The position numbers and the translations under genes are program-made. The notes beneath the pieces were generated by a model. The model did no database searches. It had not been told where the DNA came from and saw only the letters and a program-made list of their open reading frames with translations. Positions 18,620 to 31,300 of a stretch of DNA of 64,000 bases are shown here, piece after piece. The stretch comes from Bradysia coprophila (lineage: Eukaryota; Arthropoda; Insecta; Diptera; Sciaridae): NCBI RefSeq assembly GCF_014529535.1, contig NW_023503493.1, forward strand, positions 1,798,001 through 1,862,000. The letters run 5' to 3'. The number at the start of each line of letters is the position of its first letter. Positions within the stretch are counted from its first letter, which is position 1.

Positions 18620-21600
18620 TTTCTGCTCAATTTGTCAAAAAATAATTCGGAAAAGAATCGCAAAAAAATTTTCAGTTTGAATTAGTGACCAACCACAATG
18701 AACACATTCCACCGACTGCTAAAAATATAAACTTCTTCGCGAATTTATTTTTTGCGCCTGCGATTGATATTCTTTTACACACAAAATAATGTTTTGACCG
18801 ATGCATAACTTAACTAACTAAATTAGTCTCTTCGCAATTGATTGCATTTCAAAATTGTTGCCTGTTATCTCTTTTCTTGCAACTCTTTTTTGTGTTTGTT
18901 TGCGCTTAGACGCCTGAATGTGTAGATGATGATGATGATGATTCACGGAATACCTATATATGCATGCAGCAATAGAACGACAATGCAAACTGTTTGAATG
19001 ATTTATTGCACATGGTAGCAGGACCTATTTTCGATAGAAATATTTTTCTGGAACGTGAATTTGTTGTGGAAAATTGAAAATCTTTGCGTATAAATCAAGA
19101 AAATACTTCAAGCTCACAAACTATCATCCAACACAACCAAACAAATTCCTAACACAATTTAATAGGTCCCATTTTATAGGTGGGTCAGGTCGCTTGACTG
19201 ATGACATCATGAAGAGTGTTTCAAAACTCCGAAAAAACAGCGTGAGGCGAATCTCAGGGGAAAAATCAATCGATTTTCGTGATTCTTTTTTGTTGTATCA
19301 CGTCACGTCGCCGGCACTGGCCCAAAGTCAAAATTTATTGCGAAAATTCGAAAAACGTCCCCATTCGTCAGTCAGATTTTTAAGCAGGTCATGTACAGTG
19401 TCAATCGAAAGGTAATTTCACTGGCTTTCAAACGAGCCCCATCTTGCGACGACTTCGACTTCCCTGTGCACTTTTTTGGTCGTACAAAGTCATAGGTTTA
19501 ACATCCGAAAGTTATTCCTCAAGTCCAGTTGCAGTGACAAGTATGGTCAAATTTGATGTCATTTTGAAAGCTATCAAGACCTGCTTAAAAATCTGACTGA
19601 CAAATGGTGACGTTTTTCGTATTTTCGAAATATTTTCGAACTTCTTTGTATATCGTTCGATTTTTCCCTGATTTGTAAGAGACGTTGAACATTCTTTTCT
19701 TTTAATTTCAAACCTCCATAGAAGCCGTCGGTTAGGAGGTAAAATCACAGCAAAATTTGTGTATTTCGCGCAGTGATGTCCCAAGAGGTGGGGCTTACTT
19801 ATATTAGTCTGTGAGTATTGCTTGGAAAAAAATGCCTATTGCCAGTGATCATCAATCGGAATATTGGAGAATCGTTCCAGAGTTACTATAGTTATCAGCG
19901 CCATTAAATATTCAGGGTAAAACTCTACCAGGAAGAAACCCCCAGAACATTGGGTCGATTTTGTTTATCTGTGAACCATATCTTATGACTGATTGTTTAA
20001 TGAAGGAAAGAAAATTTTTTGAAAATCTCTCTAGCACTACCCAAGCTATCGTCCCATCTAAAAAATAGGCAAAAATGCTTTTAGGAATAGCTCCGAGATA
20101 GATCATTAGTCCGATATTGTCCAGCTACTTGACCCCAAAAATGTAATTTTTCGTCGATAAAAACCAAAAGTTCTAAAATTGGTTCTGGAATTCTCAAGTT
20201 ATCGTGCCATCAAAAAACCATAAAAACTTCTTTTGGGCAAAAGTTATCGGAAACCACACTTTTTGAGTTCTCTCCGTTCACTCTCAGCAGAACTTGTAAA
20301 CACGTCTAGGGATGGGAACGATGTTTTGCTTAACAATGGACATTCCCTGTGTTTGTATGTTTTATTCTCAACGAGAGAAATTTGACGAAGCGGAGCTAAT
20401 GCTTCATTTATACTTACCAAGACCACTTACCACGGAGTACTTCGTGTGAGAGACAAAATTGATTTTTTTTTCAATTTTTGCTTTGTTTATTTGACTTAGG
20501 GCTCTCGCACGGAGTACTCTTTGTAGAGTGCTTAGAGTACTTAACTCTTCGTATCAACGATTAGTGTGTGTGTACCACTGTGTAACACATCAAACCATCA
20601 ACACATTCTGCTTTGTATTGCGTATTTTAGGCTTAATTTTTCTTCTCATTCTTTCTTCTATTTGGAAATTGTTTCAGAATTGCTCAAGTTATCGTGCAAT
20701 CAAGCGTTACATCCATTTTTGCATTTTCCGTTTTTTATTTAAGGCTCGGAGCAGGTTTACTTTGGTCGATCTTTGACCTTACCTAACCTGAACTGTTTCA
20801 GGTTCAACCGGTTCAACCTGAAATGACCTGATTAATTTGAATGTTTCTGGTCGGTTTTTCACTGCAGTGGGCTTCAAAAACTGCGTACTTGACATTTGTC
20901 AAGAATTTGTTGTAGAAATTGTTAAACAGGTCTTGTCAGGTGCACGTCGATTCAGGTCAGGTTTCAGGTTGACCTCACCTGTTCCGAAAAATCAATGAGA
21001 TGTATTTTCTGACGTAAGACCCTAGACTTTATAGTCAATGGAATAATCCAGTTCGTGGAGACTTTTTATCTTCTTGGGAGATCATGCTACACGCACGGAC
21101 ATAATATGACATGATTGCTAGTTGCATGCATAATAATATACACATCACACACACACACACACGGGGATAATAAAAGGATTGTTAGTTGCATGCAAAGCTC
21201 TTTTCGATTCACTGGTTTTTCGAATCTTGGCATCGAATTCAACCTAGTTGTTGTTATCGCCAATACATTTGAGCTACTAGTAATGGAAAATGTAAAAAAA
21301 TAATTGTTTAGCTTAACATGAAGAGAAATGTCGAGCTTAACATAGTATAGGAGTGCGATGAAACTGGTTTGCAAATAGATTTTCAATTATTTTTGCACTA
21401 GTGCGTAGTAGTAAAAGTGGCATTTGTAAAAAGAGGGTTCCCACTGCACTGCACTTCATTTTTGTTGTGGTTGCCGATAACAGATGAAGAATGTCGTAAA
21501 TCTATTATGTAGGCCAACCACCTACTTGCAATTATAACCTGGCATCAATCCATTTTACATTGTTCTGACACAGTACTGAAAGATGATTTACAATTTGCAA
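18620..21600. other. Gene-poor, repeat-rich DNA
   Basis: No gene supported. Contains a GAT trinucleotide run (about 18924-18942), an inverted repeat at 19330-19385 / 19568-19628 (core GTCAGTCAGATTTTTAAGCAGGTC), a 'cacggagtact...gtgagagacaaaattgattt' segment at 20430-20530 that recurs at 38.26-38.33 kb, and 'cctgaac...caggttcaacc' words at 20.78-20.99 kb. Confidence 0.45.
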
Positions 21601-21611
21601 CAAAGTGTTTA

Positions 21612-21968
21612 CAGTCAGAGGCAGTGAAATTTCAGCATGAATTTGTTTCAGCTGATGCTTAAGGCCAGATGCAGCTGTTTACTATCGCAAAATTTGGTAA
21701 ACAAATTCACCTGGCCTGAAGGCCACATGAAGCTCTTTACTATCGCAAAATGTGGTAAACAAATTCACCTGGCCTAAAGGCCACATGAAGCTCTTTACTA
21801 TCGCAAAATTTGGTAAACAAATTCACCTGGCCTGAAGGCCACATGAAGCTCTTTACTATCGCAAAATTTGGTAAACAAATTCACCTGGCCTGAAGGTCAG
21901 ATGAAGCTGTTTACTATCGAAAAATCTGGTAAACAAATTCATAGCGGAAATTTCACTGCCTCCGACTG
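21612..21968. mobile_element. Tc1/mariner-like MITE containing a 65-bp tandem repeat
   Basis: Ends CAGTCAGAGGCAGTGAAATTTC / GAAATTTCACTGCCTCCGACTG lie between TA dinucleotides (21610-21611, 21969-21970), which fits TA target duplication. Inside, a ~65-bp unit (gctctttactatcgcaaaatttggtaaacaaattcacctggcctgaaggccacatgaa) is repeated about 4.5 times between 21660 and 21945. Confidence 0.8.
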
Positions 21969-21979
21969 TAGGTAGTTTA

Positions 21980-24900
21980 GTATACACATCAGTGTGGCTT
22001 TTCGGAATGAAAATTTCGCATTACAACATTTAAGAGCGCTGTGTCGTTTCGAGAGTTCCGTTCGGGTGTCAACAGAAGATATAAATTAAAACTCAAATTT
22101 ATGCGAAATTTAATTGAAGTACAAATTGAATTGGAGTTCATTTCATGCAGTTAATATTGGTTCACAAGTGTTAATAGTAACTATTGCCTAGACTATACAC
22201 ATACCTATATGGCATTCACATACGCAAGATGTGGTTGTTGGTTTAATTAATTTTAATTTAATGGACAATATTTTACTGGAAACTATTTAACCTTTCAGTA
22301 CCGACAAGTCATCAGATGTTCAGCGCTGCATTGTGTTCTCTTTTCAGAGTGATATCATCGTACATAATCAGGCATTTTGAGACACGGTGTCAGGGTTTAG
22401 GTCAAGCTATAGCTCTTGCGAGTGGCGAGATTACGTTACATGATATCGGGAGACAGCCTCAGTGGCAATATACAATGCAACGAACGGTAGTGACTTAAGT
22501 GAGAGTCTACCAAAAATGTCTATCTGCCACAACGAACTGCAAACCAAGCACCAAAGCAGATTTTTTTTATGGGTCATTCGGCCCAAAGTTTGGGGTACTC
22601 AGTGGAATTCTACCAACATTAAACACTGCTTCCATCCTCCTTGATTTCTGTTCAAGGATTATGAAAAGTTCCATTTTAAGGTTGAAAATTGCAATTTATT
22701 TATACGAAAGCTTTTGTCGTGTGACAAACAACTGTTTTATTGGTCCCGTTACTCGATTAAAAGAATTTTTGTGGGTGTTTATGGAGTATCTCATCCAAAA
22801 TATTGTGGAAACCTGACGTTCCTACCACTTCCTTGTACTAGACACCAGACATTTCTTACGCTTTTTGGCCATTTTTTCGGCTAACGTTCGGACTTTTAAC
22901 AAGTTTGAAGTCGTTAGAGGTGAGTCCCTAAAAAGAAGTGACGTCTTCATGGTCCTCTATCTTCCCTATCATAGAACTATGGACTATTGCAGGGATTCAG
23001 CCGTTTTTTTCAGGTTCTTCCCAATAGAATCGACTGGTTAAAAATAGTTGCAGACAGTCTCTTGTAGACATTGTCAGGGCACGAAACCTCAAACTGACTA
23101 TTATGGCCGGGATGGCTTGGTGGCTACCGAAATTCAAAGTTTTCGAATATTATGGTTTACATGGTGGGCAATTAGAAAAATTTGGTGACTTTCGTCAAAT
23201 TTTCGATTTTCGTTAAATTTTCGATTTTTCGTCAAATTTTCGTTTTTTTGTCTATTCTCGAGGGGTAACCGACTCGGGTAATTGACTACATAAACTTAAA
23301 GAAATTGCCGTAGTATCCGGTAAATAATTGTAATTGATGGAAATACGAGAAATTGATGGAATTGATGGCCGAAAGCGTTTCAAAATAATCTGTTCATTAT
23401 GAAACGCTCTTTTAACTTTTATCTTTGACTTTTGTCTCTATTTAACAACTTCATTCATAACGAGTCACCAACTATTTCCTACAAAAAAATATGTCGCAAT
23501 GAAATTGAATAATAACGGAAAATATCGTGGAATTATTTCGAAAATTCGTGGAATTGTGGAAATTAATTGGAATTATAGAGGCGAATCCGGCAAGTATAGT
23601 TAATCCGGTAATCGAAGTAATAAAAGGAATTGGAAGCAATTAAAAGGAATTAGTAATTGATTTGCCACCATTTCGGCCAGTCGGTTACCCCTCGTCACGC
23701 TATTTTGCTATGGAAACTAAAACTCAGAAAATATGACACATAGAAAGTTCGTTTAAAAGACAAATTTATAGAGTTTCACATTCTAGTCGACACGCGTTTC
23801 ATGGTTTTCCTAAAAAGTCGTCTATTTGGGAGCTATCAGCGTTTTAAGTGCGAGCTATGTCAGCCATTACTCGGAAAATACGGCAGATAGAAACCTCGTG
23901 TAAAAGACAATTTTATAGAGTTTTAGATTCTAATCGATGCGTGTTTCATGGTTTCCCTAAAAATTCGCTTATTTGGGAACTATGAGCATTTTAACCGTAA
24001 GCTTTGTGATCTATATCTTGGCAAATATGCCAGTTATAAAGTTCGGTGTAAAGGTAAAGTTATAGCTTTGGATTTTAGTCGACATGTGTTTCAGGGTTTT
24101 CGTTTAATTCGCTGATTTTAACGCAATACCAAATTCTAAAATCTTCTTACAAAAGAGCTGATATCGCCCAAAACCACTACAGTGGAGGTGTGACGAAAGT
24201 CCTGTTATCCACTTATTAGTTCGGAAAGTTTTGCCCTCAATCACATCCCGTCGTCAAAAATCAAAAAAGTTCTAAATCGAGCAGGATGACATACATTTTG
24301 TGTCAAGTATACATTTCACTGGCTCGTTGTATACTCGGCTTCTGTGGAGAGACAGAGAAGAAACGTTTTCGCTTTTTTTTTGTACAATCAATTTTTATTT
24401 AATTTTTCTTTTTATGTTCAACTTTATAATTCTTTTTTATTTTAATTTAAATTTTTCTTTTTTTTTTTCTTTTTCTGTAACTTGGAAACATTTTATTTTT
24501 GTTTTTACAATACAATGAGTTTTGTATCACTTTTGAAACACCTTCACCTCTACGATTTTTTTTGTTTTGTTTTGTTAATATAGAATTTTCAATTAATTAT
24601 TTTTTTCATTTTTTTTATTTAACTTTTTTACTTCTCTTAAATGATTTGACGTTTACCTTAGTTGTGATTAGTAAGTTGATGAAATTTATATAAATTCAAA
24701 AATACAAAAAAAATGATCAAAAACAATAAACCAAACCGAAAATATAAAAAAAAACTTTTGTTGAAAAACTAGATTGAAATTAAAATTTAAAATTTAAATG
24801 CGCCGTCTTACAGTCTCTCAGTAAGACCTTTAGTTTTCCACTGTATCTCTGTTTGTACGTCAATTTAATCAAAGATTATGAATCATAGAAATAAGTCACG

Positions 24901-27900
24901 CCGTACGTGCGCCAGAGCCTCTTTGAGTGAAACAGTTTCTCTAAATTTCGCTAAGTTTCACCCACTTTAATATCGTGAAGTTTTGGTTGATTTACCGAAA
25001 TTTTAGATAAATCTATCATAATTCAGAGCGCGTATGGAAGAAGGTAACTTTGAGATTATATTCGTCACAACCGACTTTTATGGAGAAGAACCAACTTGTC
25101 GGTGAAACTTGTCAATAAAGTTGTCAATTAGTTCGCTACGAGAGTTGCCAAACTTTGCATTAACTCAGCGCAAAAGATTAAAGTGTTTTTCTGTACATGT
25201 CCTTAAATAAGCTGAGTTAAAATTCGAAAAAAGATTTCGACCAAAGGACTGGTGAACTTTCAACCATTTATGAAAACAACCCAACGAACTTTTCAAAATT
25301 AATGAAACTCCAGCGAAAATTAAGCGAAACTTCATGTAAATAGTTTCGCTAGGTTTCTCTCAATTTTTCACTAAAATTTGTCTTAAATAGTGTCTTAGGT
25401 CGAAGAAACAATTGAGGTATTTCCACCCGCGTCGTGATACGTGAAATCGATGTTATGTGAAACCATCGACCTTCAGGAGAAGAAATAAACGATGTTCAAT
25501 GTTCACAGCACCTGCAAACATTCCAAGGATGGAATACCATCCATTCGTTTTGAATGGACACAAGGCCGATCCAACTTTCTCTGCTCTCTTTTTGTTTTCC
25601 TGTCTTTTGTATCATGACGTGTTGTAAAATTGTTTAGATGGAGAACCACTCGGTATATACGTGAGCATTCGTGAACCGTGAGAATTATTCTTTATTTACA
25701 TAATGGATGTGGTGCCCCACAAAAATCATGCGCAAATAATTCTCTCAGTGTTCAAATTCACATTTATTCTGGAATTTAATGTTTTCGCTCCATGTGACGT
25801 AAATATCTATAATGTGGTGTCCGAGCATCGCTTGGCAATCCTATTTTCACATAAGTGAGGTACCAATCAAAATCTTTGCGTTTTAAAAATTCCTACTCAG
25901 ACACCATCGGCAGTCGGAAGAGACCTTCCGCTAAAATGTTCTACCGATCGTCGGCGTGACTCATTTTCTAATTCCAAAATTTAGGTTCAATAAAAACAAA
26001 ATATTGCAGTCATGATTGCTGGTGGTTAAGAATTGGTTTTTTTACTGCGTGCTGTGTTTTGCCTTATTTTCTTTCCTCCACTGGTCTTATGACATCTCTA
26101 GTGAGAAAAGTGCAGCACTTTATCCTACTTGGGCAGAAAATCGATCTTTTCTCATTCGAACTGTCACTTCGTGTATGTTCTCGAAAATGGTGTGGCGAGT
26201 GGATGTTATCGTTTCGTGGAGAAAAACGGCAGAACACAATATATACTAAAAACTTCTGGGAGAAATTTGAAAATTTCAACTCGAGTGAAATTACTGTCCT
26301 CACTTCGCTCTGGTCGCAAACATCGCTCTCGTTGGAATTTCCTATTTTCTCAACTCGGTAAACGAATAACTATTTCTTAATTAAAGTTAAACGAATAAAT
26401 TCATCGAGGTTCGAACGACAATCAAAATGATCATCTGATGTACTGTCAAGAGTATCGAATTGGTTCCATTCTTCGTTTGATTAGTTATGGTTAGTAGATA
26501 CACAGAAATATTTAAAAAAAATATTTTGGAGATCTAGAGTCGTGGACAACACCAATAAAATAGCTGTGACTATGGTGATGTGACTCTACTAAAAAAAAAT
26601 TAACTAAAATGACGCGAGGCGAGTTAAACACCGAAAATAACCGAAAATAAATTTGAAATTTGAAAATTGTGGACATGACATTACTTCACCGCATGGTGTA
26701 ACTACGTTCCGTTTTGATTTTGAATATGGGGTGCCAAATGAAAATGAACTTCCGCAAAAGTTGTGGTACGTCAGCATGTTCCGCAAGACGAACTACCAAC
26801 CGACATATACGAACAATATTAACGTTCGAAGTTCGGACAGTTTATTCCAGGCCAGCCAATGCTCCTTCAATATCTCTCTAGCCTTCTTCGAGTAAAAATG
26901 ATTGCAATTACAAAGAGTCTACCCTGCGAGGTCAGAAAATGCCGTTCTGCTGTCAATTAATTCAACATTTTCGAACGTGTCGTGATGTTGGTTGTCACAC
27001 GAAAAAAGGAATTCGATTGACATCGCATGCAATACTGACAGTTAAAATTCTATAGCTGTAATTGTGGCGATTACTCCACGTATGCCTATCAGCTCTCTTG
27101 CTTGAACTAAGCTTTCAAGTGTTTGTCTTTGACTGACACATGGACTCTAGTCTGATTCGTTAATTGTTAGCGGCTACACGCTCTTACATTGGGTGTCATT
27201 ATGTTAGTTCAGTGATTGACAAGCAGTCCAAATGGATCACAAGGTCTAAGTGGCCTTAGTTAACAGCAAAATGTTGTTAGTCAATTTTCAATAAACAGTT
27301 GAAAGGCAAAGTCGTGTTTTATTGGAAGTCCGGATATAAGTTCTATCCGAAATATCCTGCAGCCAGTCCTCCACTTCCAACAGAAATATGAGAAGTTGAA
27401 ATGTTTGAGTGCTCATATTTCATCGTAGATGCTACCAAACTTCCGTAAGACTTGATTTGCCCTGAAAGTACGTCAAATTACCTTTCTAATGACACCCCAC
27501 ACGACCACGTACGGCTCGCGTAACTGGAGAAATTTCTGTGCAGGTTCTCGGTTTTTGATCACCTCCGAAGATTTTTTTTTTTTTTTTTTAAGTGGTTTTG
27601 GCTTCTAGTGGACCAATACCTTTCTGAGCACCGATTAAAAATTTCACTAGAAAATGCGTCCGATTTCGGCCGGCTCTTTCCATGTAATATACAACTTCTT
27701 GCTCGGTTATTTTATGAGTGAATTAATGGGTTAACGGAGTTTCTGGTAATTTCTGTTTTAGGTGTTTTCTTTTAGGTTAAATCTTTTGTTTTAATTTAAA
27801 TTGAAATTAATTTTCTGTTTTGCTATATCGTACTACAAGAGTTTTGTCCCACTAAAAGGTTTCTTTTAATCATTAAATTTAGTTAATTTAGTTCTCATTG

Positions 27901-28330
27901 AAATTATTAATTTTTCAATTTAAATTTTTTGTTTTCGTGTTTCGTTCTGTTGAAAAGAAACGCGATAGTAGTTACACTAAAAATGAACTTTAATTAGTTT
28001 TTCCATTCATTCTGTCTGCATTGAGGTCAACTCAATCTAATTTTTATTTACATAGAGTGGTTTGTTTGACGGGTGTTTGCTTTGCTTTAAATTTAATTAT
28101 TTTTTTTTTAATTTTAATTTTTCTGCTAAATTTTCTTTTACTTTTTGTTTAATTGTGTTGCACCATCTGGTGGCTGGTTTGTTGTTCTTTTTTATCAATA
28201 AATATATTTAGATAGCCATTCTGTTTCAAATTGAATTCTCCTTTTCTTTAAATAATTTATATTCATTGTTTCCCTCTCCCTCTCTCTATCTCTTTCTGGC
28301 TGTCTCCATCTCTATCCTCTCTCTCTTTAT
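21980..28330. other. Gene-poor, AT-rich DNA with repeat fragments
   Basis: No gene supported. 22680-23040 is a diverged partial copy of the fold-back element at 13740. 23262-23693 is bounded by GAGGGGTAACCGACT and its inverse AGTCGGTTACCCCTC, so is a candidate element of ~430 bp. 24.36-24.80 kb is T/A-rich low complexity. 27385-27700 is a truncated copy of the fold-back element at 36139. A (T)n tract starts near 27570 and CT-rich sequence lies at 28270-28330. Confidence 0.45.
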
Positions 28331-28338
28331 CTACCTTC

Positions 28339-31300
28339 TTAATCCGTTTCAGCACGCATACCACGAACCTCGCCAATTTGACGCTGTTTGTCCAATTCTT
28401 CTTTGGTTTTCTCTTCGATAGCCCGAATGTCATCCATTGTTAAACCATACCAACGATCCATCCAACAAAATACTTGCCTGTTGTCAGAACAAAAGAAAAA
28501 AAAAAGGCCAGATTTAGCATAAAATTCAGCTCTTTTGGTGCAACTGGTAGTGCAATAGAATCAGGCTTTGACGGGTCACCAGTGGAGACTGGTCAATCAT
28601 TATCCCAATTCGCAACGTTTGGAACATTTTGTTCTGCGATTTTTATTTGAGAGCTAGAGGTGCACTTGGTAGCCCTAGTGTCTCAGCTGTCACGCATCGT
28701 AGTAAATTCGTATTTGTGTCAAATTAAAATAGAGTGGCGGTACCAGTTTCTGGACATGTGTCAGTAGTCGCTCCTATTGCTCTTTTACTCATTAGAACGT
28801 TATGGAAGAACAATAGTTATCCGACCACTAAGACATGTCCGGAAAGTGATACCACCACCCTAATGAAGAACGAAATTGAAAAATTGATCGTTGATCGTAT
28901 TTCCAGACCGAATATAGCTACACAATCACCAAGAAGTTGAAGTATTCACGACCAGCAATACAACAAACTAGGAAATTGAAAATTTAAATCTTTGTGGAAA
29001 GGTGCTGTTGTGCCTGACAAGCCCAATTTTCGTATTTTCAGCTTGTCAGCCACGGCAGACCTTCTGACAAAAATTGTATAATTCAATTTCGTTCCTCATT
29101 TTGAAACCAAATTGGATTTTCGACGATGACGTTCAACGGCTGAGACATAAACTAGTGCTTTGTCAGTGTTGTCAGCAGATTTGAATCATTATTAACTCGC
29201 TAAATATGCGTTTTGGAGAGTCCAATGTGTGTTCTGGGGTTTACTTTTGGGGCAGAACACATAGTTAACTCAAGAAAACGCATATTTATTAATGATTCAA
29301 ATCTGCTGACAGCACTGAAAAAAGCGGATGTCATCTATGAATGATCCCCTAGGGCTTTCTTCGTTTTAAAGCTCAAACGTCATAGCACAAATGTTTTTCA
29401 CCTCTCAAAATCTACCAGTCTCCAACCGCTACTCCGCGAGGGACGATAGATCCCGTGGGCTCTGCGTTTAGCATATCGCACAGTCCATAAGTACTATGGA
29501 GAGTGAATAAACTTCAAGCGCTATGATTAGGCCGAAAACACACGAGCAATTTTGCTGCGTTTTCCGTTGTAAGCATAATTGTCGATCCCGTCAACACAAA
29601 ATTGCTCGTTTGTTTTCGGCCTTAGGCTCATCGCCTTAAATTAATCTAATTCATGAAAACTGTCAAAAATTGTCCCATAGACCGAGATCATCGTCACATT
29701 CCGGAAACCTGTGCCATATTCTTGTACTCGACATAAACCACTGAAGGTAACGAAAATCCGCATGAGACCAAGTTTCGTATGGATCCGAGCGCAGCATAAC
29801 ATTAGCTCATTGTAGCACGATTTCAATGGAATTTTCGCTGTGTTGAAAATACGTTTCCAACATTCATGCTGCCATGTTCACCACACATTCCACCAATTCC
29901 ATAGAAATCGTTGGCGCTACACCAAACGAAATAGGCGCTGCCCTCAAATTCATCCAAAACTTGGGCTCCGCGTGATACTCATTTCCCGGAAGCTTTACTC
30001 AGTAACGGTTTCATGTAAAATTAAATGAACGTCAACTCACCGATGAAACGTGGTGAACAACCGTCTTTCCGATTTTTGAATAAAACTTTCTATTCTGGAC
30101 TGTAGGCCGAACCATTTAAATTCGCATGTCACCAATTTGTAACATGTCATCACAGGATCCACGCTTTTCGTCCATTCGTTACCTATCAACGGTCCTCGTC
30201 CCGTTTTCTCCGACTTGAATCTGTTGAGATTAGACGAATTACGGTTTTAATCAGCCACACTAGACACGAACAAAATTTGGTCTCTTACTTTGTTGGATCT
30301 TCTAACGGCTTGTAATCCGCACTCGAAATGGGATCGTTGGCAATGTCAATGTGAATCACTTCTCGGGACTTCAGTTTTTCAGGAGGCAATTCGTGTACCT
30401 GTGTGAGGGGATGGAAGGATTTTTACATTTGATCATTTCGTGTTGAAAATTCGAAATTTCTTCGTCAAGCAAGTGTAGTTAGTTAAGTGGTTCCACATAC
30501 TGTGTGTGTTGTGTTAGTGCATAGCTTAACGAAAATGTTAGTGACAAAATGGACAACGTGCAAATGAATGATTGTACCAAGTCAGAAGTTTTGGTTCACT
30601 AAAGTCAGTGGTTCCGAGGTTCTTCGGACGGTGTGAAAGTCCAACAAAAACGGAAATTTTCCATTTGAATGCATCAACGTTACAACGACCACAATCACTC
30701 CATTATCGACGGTTACTTATTGCTTTCAATGTCGAGTGGAAGAAATTATTGGAAAGAAAAATCGGTGGAGTAAGGGGGAGAAAACTCTAGAGTCATATCA
30801 GTAGACACACCGTCGAAATGGACGCGATTTTATGGTAACTGATTCAAGCTTCAGTTGCAGCGTTTTCAGATTAGATTGACCATCGCGAGTTTTGACGATC
30901 AGGTACAGCCTGAAGTCACAAAAGACAGAGCTTTTGATCGAAATAGGATTTTATCGCCACGATATATCACTTGACTCGGTATGCATTTCAAATGTCCATT
31001 AAACAGAATTCTGGCAACTAACCTCTAGAGACCTCAAACGTTCCTTAAATCAGTAAAAATGCTTAAAAATACTGATGGAAGTACTGGTCATTCTAAAGTT
31101 CTAGCATTGGGAAGTAGATGGATCCTCCTTAGGAACTGACATCCAAACACATCAATTTTTCCTCAAGTCCAGAGTAGACCAGAAAAAAACTGCTGGAAAT
31201 GCTAGTTTTACTTGAGTCCTAGCTTTGGGAAGAAGGTAAGACCTTTCGCAGTGATGGAATTCTAGGAACTGACCTCCAGATATCTCAGACTTCCTTCGAG

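Noticed and set aside
19074-19415. 113-aa frame
   Set aside because: It overlaps an inverted repeat (19330-19385 / 19568-19628) and shows no domain.
26016-26895. Frames of 77-100 aa at 26.0-26.4 kb and an 80-aa frame at 26653-26895
   Set aside because: No recognised domain, no supporting splice context, and several overlapping frames of similar length; treated as chance.
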